A stretch of 64,000 nucleotides of DNA from Agrobacterium vitis (GCF_013337045.2 NZ_CP118259.1:2480001-2544000); one strand, 5' to 3'. Shown: positions 1 to 8,265, counted from the first letter of the stretch. The notes: generated from the letters alone by a model not told the origin. Numbers and translations are program-made.

Positions 1-319
1 CCAGCTGACCGGCACCGATAGCCTGACGATCACCTGCATCCTGATGTTCATTCTCGTCATGTCGATTGGCGGCATCATGCCGGGTTGCAACGTGCTGGCA
101 ATGGAAGCCCATGGCACCATTGCCGGGACTGCCGCCGCCCTGGCGGGAGGCCTTTCCTTTGGCGCAGGCGCCCTGTCCAGCTTTGTCCTCGGCTTGCTGG
201 AAAACGGCACCGCCCTGCCTCTGGTCAGCGTCATGGCCGGTTGCGGTATCCTGGCCGTACTTGTCACCCAGGTATTTTTCGAGGACAGGCAAGAGACAAC
301 AGTTCCCGAAAAAGCCTGA
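1..319 (+). CDS. MFS drug-efflux transporter, Bcr/CflA-like (3' part)
   Basis: This is the C-terminal end of a membrane transporter whose start lies left of the window; the frame is open from base 2. The visible part holds the last three or so membrane segments: a hydrophobic stretch, then a PGCNVLAME turn and a Gly/Ala-rich helix beginning GTAAALAGG, and a final helix before a charged tail. An alanine/glycine-rich helix following an IAGTA-type turn is typical of Bcr/CflA-type multidrug proton antiporters, so export of small toxic molecules from the cytoplasm is likely. Only about 105 residues are visible, so the subfamily is inferred. Confidence 0.7.
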   Translation, partial: QLTGTDSLTITCILMFILVMSIGGIMPGCNVLAMEAHGTIAGTAAALAGGLSFGAGALSSFVLGLLENGTALPLVSVMAGCGILAVLVTQVFFEDRQETTVPEKA

Positions 320-798
320 CGAGGATCGGGAATTCTGCGCGAATACCGGTGCGGTAACCCCTTAGATCTGCGCCATAATTCTCGATTTGAATCGATTCCG
401 CTTTCAGGAATTATGCGGTCAAACGATAGGGCAAGCATTACCGCTTGCCCTTGACAGCTCTGCTTTATTCAATCCTATTGAAAGTTAAAGAGCTGCGCGC
501 AGCCATAGCGATGCTGCGCGCCTTTTGCGGTATCGATCACAGGGTTCTGTGGAAAGAAATACGAGGCGTTTATTGAAAATGACCTTTCGTATTTAGCTTT
601 TGAATACCTCAAGATACGGATAAATTTGAGATATTTGACATTGGTCAAAGCAGGGATACGGTCCACATCTTCCATGCCTTCCTATAAAATGGCAAAAAAA
701 AGGCGTTTTCATTCGTCGATTCAATCTTTATAAAACAAACATATGCAGGCAGACGGCAGACACGGGATGGCCATCGTTTCGAGGGGAAACGTCGAAAG
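320..798. other. Intergenic stretch before cysC
   Basis: About 480 bases without a convincing gene. It holds one palindromic element (371-418) and one copy of a short ATTTGAGATAT word (624-634) that recurs in two other intergenic regions of the window. The bases just before cysC presumably carry its promoter, but I cannot place one with confidence. Confidence 0.5.
371..418. repeat. Palindromic intergenic element, module with ATAATTC/GAATTAT arms
   Basis: Degenerate member of a palindrome family with outer arms CATAATTC / GAATTATG around a centre containing ATCGATTCC. Better copies lie at 22985-23034, 27015-27052, 27113-27160 and 38176-38225. It lies just after the end of the MFS gene. Confidence 0.65.
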
Positions 799-1443
799 AT
801 GATAGCAGCGCATGACACGAGGACACATGATACGAGGACGATCATAACGTCACAGCAAAACATCGTCGTCCAGCAATTGCAGGTCCGCCGTGAGGCACGC
901 GCCGTTATCAAACGCCAGCACCCCCGGGTGATCTGGCTCACCGGCTTGTCTGGCTCGGGAAAATCCACTGTCGCCAACGCGTTGGAAAGCGAACTGCACG
1001 GCCAAGGATACCACACCTACATTCTCGACGGCGACAATGTCCGCCACGGACTGAACCGCGATCTGGGCTTTTCTGATACCGACCGGGTGGAAAATATCCG
1101 CCGGGTGGCAGAAGTCGCCAAGCTGATGGCGGATGCAGGCCTGATCGTGATCGTCTCCTTCATCTCCCCCTTTCAGGCCGACCGCGACATGGCCCGCGAC
1201 CTGATGGCAGACGGCGAATTCATTGAAGTTTTCATCGATACCCCCTTGCAGGAATGCATGCGGCGCGATCCAAAGGGCCTTTATCGCCGGGCGTTGATGG
1301 GAGAGATCAAGCAGTTTACCGGGGTCAGTTCCAGTTACGAGGCACCGCAAAATCCGGATATTCATTTGAAGACCACACAGGCCAATCCAACAGAAATGGC
1401 CAACCAGGTCATTCATTATCTCAAGGAAATCGCGCCAGCCTGA
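799..1443 (+). CDS. cysC: Adenylylsulfate (APS) kinase
   Basis: Phosphorylates APS with ATP to give PAPS, the activated sulfate used for sulfate assimilation or for sulfating polysaccharides; a cytoplasmic enzyme. The Walker A motif GLSGSGKST is at residues 49-57, the APS-binding [10 protein letters not shown] stretch near 77-86, and the lid region DPKGLY near 148. At 214 residues it is a stand-alone kinase rather than the C-terminal half of a CysN/NodQ fusion, which is common in rhizobia. The N-terminal leader is unusual: a 15-base tandem duplication (811-840) encodes HDTRT twice, and the true start could lie slightly downstream. cysQ follows 73 bases later, which makes a PAPS-producing and PAP-recycling pair. 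Confidence 0.93.
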   Translation: MIAAHDTRTHDTRTIITSQQNIVVQQLQVRREARAVIKRQHPRVIWLTGLSGSGKSTVANALESELHGQGYHTYILDGDNVRHGLNRDLGFSDTDRVENIRRVAEVAKLMADAGLIVIVSFISPFQADRDMARDLMADGEFIEVFIDTPLQECMRRDPKGLYRRALMGEIKQFTGVSSSYEAPQNPDIHLKTTQANPTEMANQVIHYLKEIAPA

Positions 1444-1516
1444 TAGAAGATCTGGACAAATAGAGTAGAAAAATTGAACACGTATCGTGTAGCCTGCGTT
1501 TTTTGAGGAACATGAC

Positions 1517-2299
1517 GTGATTGATTTGTTTGAAAAGGCGGCAATAGCCGCAGGCCGCGATATTATGGACGTGTTCCACAATGGCCCGACGGTGCGCACC
1601 AAGCGCGACGCCTCACCGGTGACCGAGGCCGATGAGCGGGCGGAAGCGATCATTCTTTCCGCCCTGGCGGCACAGTTTCCCGCTATTCCCGTGGTGGCCG
1701 AGGAAGCCGTCGCCGCCGGCAATATTCCCCAGACCAGAGGCCAGCCCTTCATTCTGGTCGATCCACTTGACGGCACCAAGGAATTCATTCGCAAAAGCTC
1801 CGACTTCACGGTCAATATCGCGCTGATCGAGGCGGGTATTCCCGTCATGGGCATCGTCTATGCTCCGGCGCGTGGCCAAGCCTATATTGGCGACCGCAAC
1901 GGCGCCCTCAAGATCGAGATCGATGCCAATTTCCACCCGGTTTCGCGCCAGTCCATCAAGGTGCGCACTCCCACAGACGGGATGATCGCAGTGGCCAGCC
2001 GCGCACATAGCGGCCCGGAAACTGAAGAATTCCTGGTAAACCACGCCATAACCGATACCCGTTCCGTCGGTTCATCGCTGAAATTCTGCCTGGTGGCGGA
2101 AGGGGCGGCCGATGTCTATCCACGGTTCGGCCGAACGATGGAATGGGATACCGCCGCAGGCGACGCCGTGCTGCGGGCCGCGGGTGGCATGACAGTCGGA
2201 CCAGACGGTGCGCCGCTGCTCTACGGCAAACGCGATCAGCTCCATGATAGCGATTTCGCCAATCCCTCCTTCATCGCCTGGGGTGACAGACAGGCCTGA
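1517..2299 (+). CDS. cysQ: 3'(2'),5'-bisphosphate nucleotidase
   Basis: Hydrolyses PAP, the by-product of PAPS-dependent reactions, to AMP and phosphate; inositol monophosphatase superfamily. Metal-binding signatures are visible: EE at residues 62-63, DPLDGTKEF at 82-90, and WDTAAGDA near 210. Length (260) is normal. The start is a GTG preceded by GAGGA at 1505-1509; an ATG five bases earlier runs into a stop at once. It sits directly after cysC, so the two probably form one transcript. The downstream surface-polysaccharide gene makes a role in sulfated glycan formation possible, but that is inference. Confidence 0.92.
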   Translation: MIDLFEKAAIAAGRDIMDVFHNGPTVRTKRDASPVTEADERAEAIILSALAAQFPAIPVVAEEAVAAGNIPQTRGQPFILVDPLDGTKEFIRKSSDFTVNIALIEAGIPVMGIVYAPARGQAYIGDRNGALKIEIDANFHPVSRQSIKVRTPTDGMIAVASRAHSGPETEEFLVNHAITDTRSVGSSLKFCLVAEGAADVYPRFGRTMEWDTAAGDAVLRAAGGMTVGPDGAPLLYGKRDQLHDSDFANPSFIAWGDRQA

Positions 2300-2526
2300 G
2301 CCTTCTGCCTTCCAGCGTGAACATGAAACCGGGAATTGCCTGAAAAATCAAATCTCTCCTGCCGGTCTTATCCACGGTCAAACGCCAGCGCTGATAATGG
2401 CGCGAGCGCTGGAGCCTGGCCTGCCGATTTCCTCGGCTCGGCCACGCTCCGGATTTTGACAGGATGCGATCTCCGGGAAGGTCTTGCGTGCCAACCGGAT
2501 GTCGCTCCACATCGATGGAGATGACC

Positions 2527-3564
2527 ATGGCAGACAATAGCCCACGCCTCGATTTGCCTTATATCCTGCCCTCCCAAGCCCAGAAACATGTCACTCATAA
2601 CGAGGCGCTGCTGGTTCTGGATGCGGTAACGCAGCTTGTGATTGAAGGCACTTTTACCACGCCTCCCGCCTCCCCTGCCGCCGGCTCCTGTTACTGGGTT
2701 GCCGCCACCGCGACGGATGCCTGGACTGGCAAGGAAGCGCATATCGCCGCCTGGCAGGATGACAGCTGGGCTTTCCTGACGCCCGCCGCTGGCTGGCGCG
2801 CTTATGTCCGTGCGACGGGCCGATTGCAGACCTATGACGGCACGGCCTGGCAGGATCTCGCCCTGCCCGACACGGCCTCCTTTTCCCGGCTCGGGATCAA
2901 TGCCACAGCCGATGACACCAACCGGCTGGCCGTGTCGAGCGATGCCGTGCTTCTCAATCACGCCGGTGGCGACAACAGGCTTAAACTCAACAAGGCGGGC
3001 GAGAGCAATACGGCAACGCTTCTCTATCAGTCCAACTGGCAAGGCCGCGCCGAAATAGGGCTGGCCGGCTCGGACCAGTTCAGCATCAAAGTCTGCAATG
3101 ACAGTGGCAGTTGCACCACCGCCCTGCTGATTAGCGGCGACGGCACCGTCACCCAGCCGGCAAGACCCGCCGCTCGGGCAAAACTGACAAGCCCGTCCCT
3201 TGTGGTTTCCAGCGGCATGGTTACCGGATTTAACGGACTGGTCATCAGTCAGGGCAATATGCTGCTTGCCACCGCCACGGCAAGCGGCAATGGGCAAAGC
3301 CTGAAAGTGCCAGTCGCTGGCCTGTACATGATCTCTCTTACCCTCGCCACCGCCGCTACCGACACCTATACTGCAACCGTGGTGGACAGCGCTCAGACGA
3401 GCCTTTTAAAGATGACCATCGGCACGACGGAAACCGCTGCCGAAACCCATAGGACGGCCCTGATCACGCTGGACGCCGGAACGGAAATCAGCCTGTTGCA
3501 TAATGGCACGGCTACATTTGCCTCCACCGATGCGGGCATTAAATTTTCGATATTTCTAATATAA
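2527..3564 (+). CDS. DUF2793-domain protein, tail-fibre/C1q-like C terminus
   Basis: Function unknown. The N-terminal half begins MADNSPRLDLPYI and carries the DUF2793 pattern (LPSQAQKHVTHNEAL, then YWVAA...W.G.E..IA.W.D..W.F), a domain found in phage tail-associated and alphaproteobacterial surface proteins. The C-terminal hundred residues look like a small beta sandwich of the C1q/TNF type (a V-AGLYMISLTL strand, then repeated short strands). The start at 2527 is chosen because GGAG at 2517-2520 is six bases away; an ATG at 2521 and one at 2464 are also in frame. No other phage gene is nearby, so this is an orphan. Confidence 0.75.
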   Translation: MADNSPRLDLPYILPSQAQKHVTHNEALLVLDAVTQLVIEGTFTTPPASPAAGSCYWVAATATDAWTGKEAHIAAWQDDSWAFLTPAAGWRAYVRATGRLQTYDGTAWQDLALPDTASFSRLGINATADDTNRLAVSSDAVLLNHAGGDNRLKLNKAGESNTATLLYQSNWQGRAEIGLAGSDQFSIKVCNDSGSCTTALLISGDGTVTQPARPAARAKLTSPSLVVSSGMVTGFNGLVISQGNMLLATATASGNGQSLKVPVAGLYMISLTLATAATDTYTATVVDSAQTSLLKMTIGTTETAAETHRTALITLDAGTEISLLHNGTATFASTDAGIKFSIFLI

Positions 3565-3657
3565 AGGACACTATCGTCGTCAAACCGGCGTAGCAAAATG
3601 GCAACAATGTTCCGATTTGAGAAAATAGACCCAAGAAGAAACATTTACTTCAGAAGG

Positions 3658-3672
3658 TTAACCATTCGTTAA
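3658..3672 (+). promoter_or_regulatory. Perfect CtrA-binding box
   Basis: TTAACCATTCGTTAA: two TTAA half-sites separated by exactly seven bases, matching the CtrA consensus TTAA-N7-TTAA. It lies about 180 bases before the sugar transferase and well after the DUF2793 stop, so the likely target is the transferase. CtrA itself is encoded about 3 kb to the right. Confidence 0.7.
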
Positions 3673-3852
3673 GTTTGTTCATGACGAGCGCCCTATTTGG
3701 GACTACATAAGCCACAAGAACTTTAGTCGGGAACAAATGGCGGTGCCAAAGCGGAGGAAACACACTCTGCCTGCAACCGCACGCAACCAAGAATCTGGAA
3801 CAGTTGACACCGGCAAAACCGGATCGGCTGTTCCAGGAGGGACGAGGCTGGA

Positions 3853-4533
3853 ATGGGTGTACCGCATGCACAGCAAGGCCTTCAGGCACGTCGCATCAAC
3901 CGACGACGGACGCGGTTTTCAAGAAATCGGGTTCATCTGATTGCTAAACGAAGCCTCGACATCCTGATCTCGATCAGCGCATTGACGATCTTGCTGCCGT
4001 TTCTGCTGTCGGTCGCCGCGCTGATCAAGCTCACCTCCCCCGGCCCGGTGCTGTTTCGGCAGATGCGCTGGGGCCGCGACCAGCAAAAAATCCGCATCTA
4101 CAAATTCCGCACCATGTATGCTGCGGAATGTGACGATAGCGGCGTGCGGCAAACTACCGAAAACGATCCCCGTATTACTGCCGTCGGCGCAGTCCTGCGG
4201 CGAACCAATATCGACGAACTTCCACAATTACTGAATGTGTTGAAGGGTGACATGTCGCTGGTCGGACCGCGCTGCCACGCGATTGGCATGTTGGCCGCCG
4301 GCATGCCCTACGAGGATCTGGTTACCGATTATCATCACCGGCATCAGGTCAAGCCCGGTCTGACCGGCCTTGCCCAGATGCGAGGCCTGCGCGGACCGAC
4401 CGGCTCCGCCGCCAAAGCCCGCGCCCGGATCGCCGCCGACTTGTTTTATGTGGATAATTTTTCGTTCTGGCTCGATATCAAGATCATCCTCGGCACCATC
4501 CACTCCGAACTGACCTGCGGCAAAGGCTTTTAA
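3853..4533 (+). CDS. Polyprenyl-phosphate sugar-1-phosphate transferase (ExoY/PssA-like)
   Basis: Bacterial sugar transferase family (PF02397): moves a sugar phosphate from a nucleotide sugar to undecaprenyl phosphate at the inner membrane, the first step of exopolysaccharide or capsule repeat assembly. One membrane helix lies at about residues 32-58, followed by the diagnostic [42 protein letters not shown] and KPGLTGLAQ blocks. The length (226) fits the short single-helix class. AGGAGG lies at 3836-3841. No glycosyltransferase or flippase genes are adjacent, so it is an isolated priming enzyme, possibly under CtrA control through the box at 3658. Confidence 0.9.
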   Translation: MGVPHAQQGLQARRINRRRTRFSRNRVHLIAKRSLDILISISALTILLPFLLSVAALIKLTSPGPVLFRQMRWGRDQQKIRIYKFRTMYAAECDDSGVRQTTENDPRITAVGAVLRRTNIDELPQLLNVLKGDMSLVGPRCHAIGMLAAGMPYEDLVTDYHHRHQVKPGLTGLAQMRGLRGPTGSAAKARARIAADLFYVDNFSFWLDIKIILGTIHSELTCGKGF

Positions 4534-5085
4534 AGAGAAGGATCTCACCTGATCTGGCCGGAATTATCCGGTAAAAACTCTTCCAGCGGTGAGAGTGAAT
4601 GCAAATTCTTTCCACATTCGACAAATTTGTCTCGAAAAAACGCAAGGTCGCGACGCGCCGCCCAGCGGCCAAGTCCGTTAAAGCGCTCTCTTGGTGCCAT
4701 TGATTCGCACTGCGCTGAGCCAAAAGCCAAAATCTGTCAAGTCAGAACCTCCGAGTGATCACGAATTATTAAATTCAAACCCTGGGATGTCACCGGGATC
4801 AAACTTCACGCAAATTTTCTTGAGTAAAAACCAATTAGGATAGACAGCTTAACGGCAATAAATTTTGTGATAGACGATATATATACATAAAATTGTTGAT
4901 TTCGAACTTGCGAGTGGCCCGTCAGAGGCTCGTCTTCATCTGAAAACGCCGTTTCTACGTGACATCAGCAGCCTTGGCCAAGTCCCTAAAATTCTTATCA
5001 AATTGTTACCCGGTGCTTAGGTAATTTTTAAAGGTGCGGCGTTAGATTTCTGGTCTGTGGTCTTGAGTTTGTATTAGAGAGTCCA
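4534..5085. other. Intergenic stretch before sciP
   Basis: About 550 bases, AT-rich in the middle (4850-4900), with no convincing gene. A GANTC methylation site (5079-5083) lies three bases before the sciP start. No full CtrA box was found. Confidence 0.5.
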
Positions 5086-5361
5086 ATGACCGAAACGATA
5101 CGCCCGCGAGTTAAATATGTTATCGGCCCTGACGGCAGTCCGTTGACAATTGCCGACCTGCCGCCAGCAAATACCCGTCGCTGGGTCATCCGCCGCAAGG
5201 CAGAGGTTGTGGCTGCCGTGCGCGGTGGCCTGTTGAGCCTTGAAGAAGCGTGTGAACGCTACACGCTGACCGTGGAGGAATTCCTGTCATGGCAGGCCTC
5301 CATCAATGACCATGGCTTGCAGGGCTTGAGAACGACCCGAATCCAGCAATACCGTCATTAA
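5086..5361 (+). CDS. sciP: SciP-like small CtrA inhibitory protein (DUF1153)
   Basis: Small DNA- and CtrA-binding protein that in Caulobacter blocks CtrA-activated transcription. Length (91) and content match the family: an N-terminal RVKYVIGPDG strand, then LTIADLPP, NTRRWVIRRKAEVV and a helix-turn-helix ending LSLEEACERY, TLTVEEFLSW. It lies about 1.9 kb before ctrA on the same strand with fliJ between them. The GANTC site just before the start suggests expression may respond to DNA methylation state. Confidence 0.92.
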   Translation: MTETIRPRVKYVIGPDGSPLTIADLPPANTRRWVIRRKAEVVAAVRGGLLSLEEACERYTLTVEEFLSWQASINDHGLQGLRTTRIQQYRH

Positions 5362-5428
5362 CGCCAGACGGGGATTGGGGCTTGGCCTGAAGACGAAGGC
5401 TCGAAGAGGTCGACCACACCTCGCCTCG

Positions 5429-5518
5429 CCAGATGCCGCCTTGCCAGATCCAGCCTTGCCAGATCCAGCCTTGCCAGATCCAGCCTTGCCAGATCCAGCC
5501 TTGCCAGATCCAGCCTTG
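5429..5518. repeat. 15-bp tandem repeat, six units
   Basis: One degenerate unit (5429-5443) followed by five exact copies of CCAGATCCAGCCTTG (5444-5518). The period of 15 keeps any frame open, so the open frames here follow from the repeat. The exactness of the copies suggests recent expansion. Confidence 0.9.
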
Positions 5519-5526
5519 AAGGAATT

Positions 5527-5566
5527 GCAAATATCTCAGATGCCTCAGGGTATTTGAGATATTTGC
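5527..5566. repeat. Long hairpin next to the tandem repeat
   Basis: 18-base arms (5527-5544 and 5549-5566) around a four-base loop, with two mismatches. The right arm contains ATTTGAGATAT, a word also found at 624-634 and 8421-8431. It has no T run and so is not a classical terminator, though it could end sciP transcription. Confidence 0.7.
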
Positions 5567-6062
5567 AAAAGCACGACGACCAGCCACGTTCAATATCGCC
5601 TTGAATAAGGCCCCAGCGGGGCTACGGCGTTCCTGGGCAAAGTGGCTCTGCCCTCGGAGGGGTTACGCCTCAGTGACACAGCCAGGCAACCGACCAGCAC
5701 TACGTCCGGCCGATTTTCGTGCGAGATTTGATTTTTTGATTTCCACTCAGCCGAATGTGCCCCGGGCAACTCCCTAGAGCTTTTCCAGCCTCCGGTTAAC
5801 CCAGACGCCTTCCCTGTCACCCCAGGACGTTGGGATGTGAATGGTTTCCAAGGGAAGCTGCTGTCCCCTCACCTATCACAGATGTCGGCTTCATAGGGGA
5901 TCGGTCCGGACATTGCACCGAACCGTGGACAGTGTAGGGAACTCGGCTTCAGAGCCGCTGATTATCGCAGTGAGCGGGATACGGTTTTGCACAATGCCGC
6001 CGTGGGCACCCTTGATCCGGCAAATAGCTGATAAAATAAATATCATATAGTCGTGGATGAAA

Positions 6063-6090
6063 TGGCCGTTCCATTCCATATGAACGGCCA
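6063..6090 (-). terminator. Possible terminator of fliJ
   Basis: Perfect nine-base arms TGGCCGTTC / GAACGGCCA (6063-6071, 6082-6090) lie downstream of the fliJ stop on the minus strand. The following tract is only weakly T-rich. Confidence 0.4.
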
Positions 6091-6162
6091 GGCAATGAAA
6101 CCATCATCCAGCAGGTCCCATTCCCTGCCTGCCTTTGTCATCTACGATCAGGATCTTCGCCG

Positions 6163-6513
6163 TTAAGCGCGAACCCGCTGCTGATTGTCGCGCTCTTCCA
6201 ACGCGGCGGCCTTGGCATGTTCGGCCTCGGCCAGTTCCAATGACAGTTCCGCGGCATCTTGTTGAACCTTCAGCTCGCGAATCGAATCCTGCAGGTTGTC
6301 GGCACGCTGGCGGGCGGCCTTTGCAAAAGTCGGATAGGCGAAATGCGAAGCATCAGTGATGCCCGCCTTTTTTTCTTCCAGAGAAATCTGATTCTCCAAT
6401 TCCTTGGCCATACGTTCAAATTCAGACATCATTAACTGCAATTGTTGCAGCTGCCGACGCTTCTCGGTAACCTGAAATGCCTTCAGGCGAACTAGGCTGT
6501 CACGCGACTTCAT
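6163..6513 (-). CDS. fliJ: Flagellar export protein FliJ
   Basis: Cytoplasmic coiled-coil chaperone of the flagellar type III export apparatus. The 116 residues are almost wholly helical and charged, beginning MKSRDSLVRLKAFQV and continuing EKRRQLQQLQ, which is the FliJ pattern in Rhizobiales. The start at 6513 has GGGAG nine bases before it; a longer frame reaches 6606 but adds a non-conserved leader. It is divergent from ctrA, and the shared upstream region carries a degenerate CtrA box, which fits CtrA control of flagellar genes. The usual partner fliI is not beside it. Confidence 0.85.
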   Translation of the reverse strand: MKSRDSLVRLKAFQVTEKRRQLQQLQLMMSEFERMAKELENQISLEEKKAGITDASHFAYPTFAKAARQRADNLQDSIRELKVQQDAAELSLELAEAEHAKAAALEERDNQQRVRA

Positions 6514-6958
6514 ACGCAATACTCCCGTGATGCGAGACATCCCGCCGTCACTCTGTTTTGACATCGCCCGCTGACATTTAAACGAATCACCGCGAAAAAA
6601 TCTCACGGCGTTAACAAAAAACTACCTTTGGTAACCTTTCGTTTACGGGCATCGTTAATGATAAGGGAGATCTTTTAAAGGTCGGTAAATGCCCGGGTCC
6701 AAAATGCAGGACAATGACAATGATGAGTCAATTGAATCGCTTAAGGGGTTTTCTTCCCTTTTCGATTCATCTGTGGCGATGAGAAAATAACATATGAATC
6801 AGGAGGCTAGGCATTATGCTTAATAAATTCGTTACACCTTGCCAGAGTGAATCAGAATTTGTTAACCATTTGGTGGCAGCCTTCAAATCAGGCAACGACT
6901 GGATCCGTATCGCGTAGTGGGCCATTCAGACCTTTCGGCGGCGGTAAAGGGGATAATT
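6514..6958 (+). promoter_or_regulatory. ctrA/fliJ control region with GANTC cluster
   Basis: GANTC sites, the target of the cell-cycle methylase CcrM, occur at 6584, 6725, 6734, 6764, 6796 and 6849; five fall in 129 bases, where about 0.5 would be expected by chance. A degenerate CtrA box is at 6631-6645 (GTAA, CCTTTCG, TTTA) and a TTAACCAT half-site at 6862-6869. In Caulobacter the ctrA promoter is controlled by GANTC methylation and by CtrA itself; the same logic is likely here. Confidence 0.65.
6816..6917 (+). CDS. Possible 33-residue small protein or leader before ctrA
   Basis: A short frame with an ideal ribosome site, AGGAGG at 6801-6806 nine bases before the ATG. It encodes 33 residues starting [10 protein letters not shown] and ending in DWIRIA, with a stop 41 bases before the ctrA start. 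I recognise no family. It could be a regulatory leader whose translation affects ctrA, a small protein, or a chance frame; the TTAACCAT half-site lies inside it. The strong ribosome site is the only positive evidence. Confidence 0.4.
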   Translation: MLNKFVTPCQSESEFVNHLVAAFKSGNDWIRIA

Positions 6959-7660
6959 ATGCGGGTTCTACTCATCGAAGACGACAGCGCCACAGCGCAG
7001 AGCATCGAACTGATGCTCAAGTCCGAAAGTTTTAACGTCTACACCACCGATCTCGGTGAGGAAGGCGTCGACCTCGGGAAACTATACGACTACGACATCA
7101 TCCTGCTGGACCTCAATCTTCCCGACATGTCGGGTTACGAGGTCTTGAGAACGCTTCGCCTGTCCAAGGTCAAGACACCGATCCTCATCCTGTCCGGCAT
7201 GGCCGGCATTGAGGACAAGGTTCGTGGTCTCGGCTTCGGCGCTGACGATTACATGACAAAGCCGTTCCACAAGGACGAGCTTGTTGCCCGCATCCATGCG
7301 ATCGTTCGTCGTTCCAAGGGCCATGCCCAGTCGATCATCATCACCGGCGAACTGATCGTCAATCTCGACGCCAAGACCGTCGAAGTTGGTGGCCAGCGCG
7401 TTCACCTGACCGGCAAGGAATACCAGATGCTGGAGCTGCTTTCGCTCCGCAAGGGTACCACGCTGACAAAGGAAATGTTCCTTAACCATCTCTATGGTGG
7501 CATGGACGAGCCGGAATTGAAAATCATCGACGTGTTCATCTGCAAGCTTCGCAAGAAGCTGGCCAATGCCGCCGGTGGTGCAAACTATATCGAAACCGTC
7601 TGGGGCCGTGGCTATGTGCTGCGCGAACCTGACAGTGCCGAATATATGGAAACGGCCTGA
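6959..7660 (+). CDS. ctrA: Cell-cycle master response regulator CtrA
   Basis: OmpR-type response regulator of 233 residues that controls DNA replication, division, flagella and envelope genes in alphaproteobacteria. Receiver domain: acidic pocket at DD 8-9, phospho-acceptor D51 (ILLDLNLPD), conserved lysine K101 in MTKPF. Winged-helix domain: [13 protein letters not shown], then [14 protein letters not shown] and [12 protein letters not shown]. The start at 6959 follows AAAGGGG; a longer frame from 6917 is not supported by family length. The tail ends ETA, a non-polar end compatible with ClpXP turnover. Phosphate is expected from CckA through ChpT, encoded just to the right. Confidence 0.97.
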   Translation: MRVLLIEDDSATAQSIELMLKSESFNVYTTDLGEEGVDLGKLYDYDIILLDLNLPDMSGYEVLRTLRLSKVKTPILILSGMAGIEDKVRGLGFGADDYMTKPFHKDELVARIHAIVRRSKGHAQSIIITGELIVNLDAKTVEVGGQRVHLTGKEYQMLELLSLRKGTTLTKEMFLNHLYGGMDEPELKIIDVFICKLRKKLANAAGGANYIETVWGRGYVLREPDSAEYMETA

Positions 7661-7752
7661 CACCGGTTTGTCGTTACAACGGGGCGTTATTCGTAACGCC
7701 TCGCCGTAAATCCCCACCAGTGCCACTCCCGCGCGAGATCGTATGATCTCAG

Positions 7753-7781
7753 AAAAGTCCCTGCATTGCCGGGACTTTTTT
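7753..7781 (+). terminator. Rho-independent terminator after ctrA
   Basis: Stem AAAAGTCCC / GGGACTTTT with a nine-base loop and a run of six T, about 95 bases after the ctrA stop. Confidence 0.85.
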
Positions 7782-7837
7782 GCGTTGGAGAAAATGGATT
7801 GCTGAGACCCGCGACAATCGAGACAGTCCCATGCTGT

Positions 7838-7886
7838 TAGAGCATCGGGCCGAAAATTAACAACCGGTTTGCGGATAAATCCGCCA
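7838..7886. repeat. Intergenic mosaic element, GAGCATCGG...AACCGGTTT module
   Basis: Contains GAGCATCGGGCCGAAAATTA and AACCGGTTTGCGGATAAATCC, nearly the same as a module at 22910-22955. It lies between the ctrA terminator and the 3' end of the response-regulator gene. Confidence 0.6.
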
Positions 7887-7905
7887 TGTCTGGAGTGATT
7901 CGGGA

Positions 7906-8265
7906 TCAGGCGGCTTCGCGGTCGCTGAACACTTCGGTCAGTGTTTTCCGGTCGAAGGGCTTCAGCAGGAAGTCGCTGGCTCCGGCCCGCTTGCCTTGCA
8001 TCATGTGTTTCAGGTCGGCTTCGATGACGCAATAGAAAATCCGCACCGTTTTACCCTCCGGCATGGCCCGGATATTGGTGATCAGCCCAAGCGCGCCGTC
8101 CAGGCCCGAATCAACGATGATCACATGCGGTAATTGTGCTTCGCAAGCCAGCATCGCCTCACGCGCCGTGGATGCTTCCGTCACTCCAAAACCCAGTTCG
8201 GACAGAATTTTACGGCCAACCTTTCGAACGATATCTGACGAGTCAGCAATGATCAGGTTCTTCAT
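7906..8265 (-). CDS. Single-domain response regulator
   Basis: A CheY-like receiver of 119 residues without an output domain. Visible: D8 of the acidic pocket (IIADSS; the neighbouring residue is Ser rather than the usual Asp/Glu), phospho-acceptor D52 (IIVDSG), and K102 in LLKPF. The usual Thr/Ser switch position appears to be C79 (IFYCV), an uncommon change. The start at 8265 has AAGGGG before it. The gene lies between ctrA and chpT, the same place a cell-cycle phosphorelay partner would be expected, but it does not look like CpdR or DivK by motif. Its partner and output are unknown. Confidence 0.85.
   Translation of the reverse strand: MKNLIIADSSDIVRKVGRKILSELGFGVTEASTAREAMLACEAQLPHVIIVDSGLDGALGLITNIRAMPEGKTVRIFYCVIEADLKHMMQGKRAGASDFLLKPFDRKTLTEVFSDREAA

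Larger units (their letters stand above)
5362..6162. other. Intergenic stretch between sciP and fliJ
   Basis: About 800 bases between the sciP stop and the fliJ stop. It contains a 15-base tandem repeat (5429-5518), a strong hairpin (5527-5566) and a possible fliJ terminator (6063-6090). Open frames exist on both strands but show no recognisable protein; those over the tandem repeat read as simple PALPD or GWIWQ runs. Confidence 0.55.

Noticed and set aside
4540..4580. ACCTGATCTGG resembling the thiamine (TPP) riboswitch core
   Set aside because: The other conserved helices (CTGAGA arm and GCCAGCGTAGGGA end) are missing, and no thiamine gene follows.
5303..5593. Minus-strand frame encoding GWIWQ repeats
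   Set aside because: It follows directly from the 15-base tandem repeat, and a frame with PALPD repeats is equally open on the other strand; there is no ribosome site or domain.
5590..5820. 76-residue minus-strand frame between sciP and fliJ
   Set aside because: No ribosome site, no recognisable motif, and the composition looks like translated non-coding DNA.
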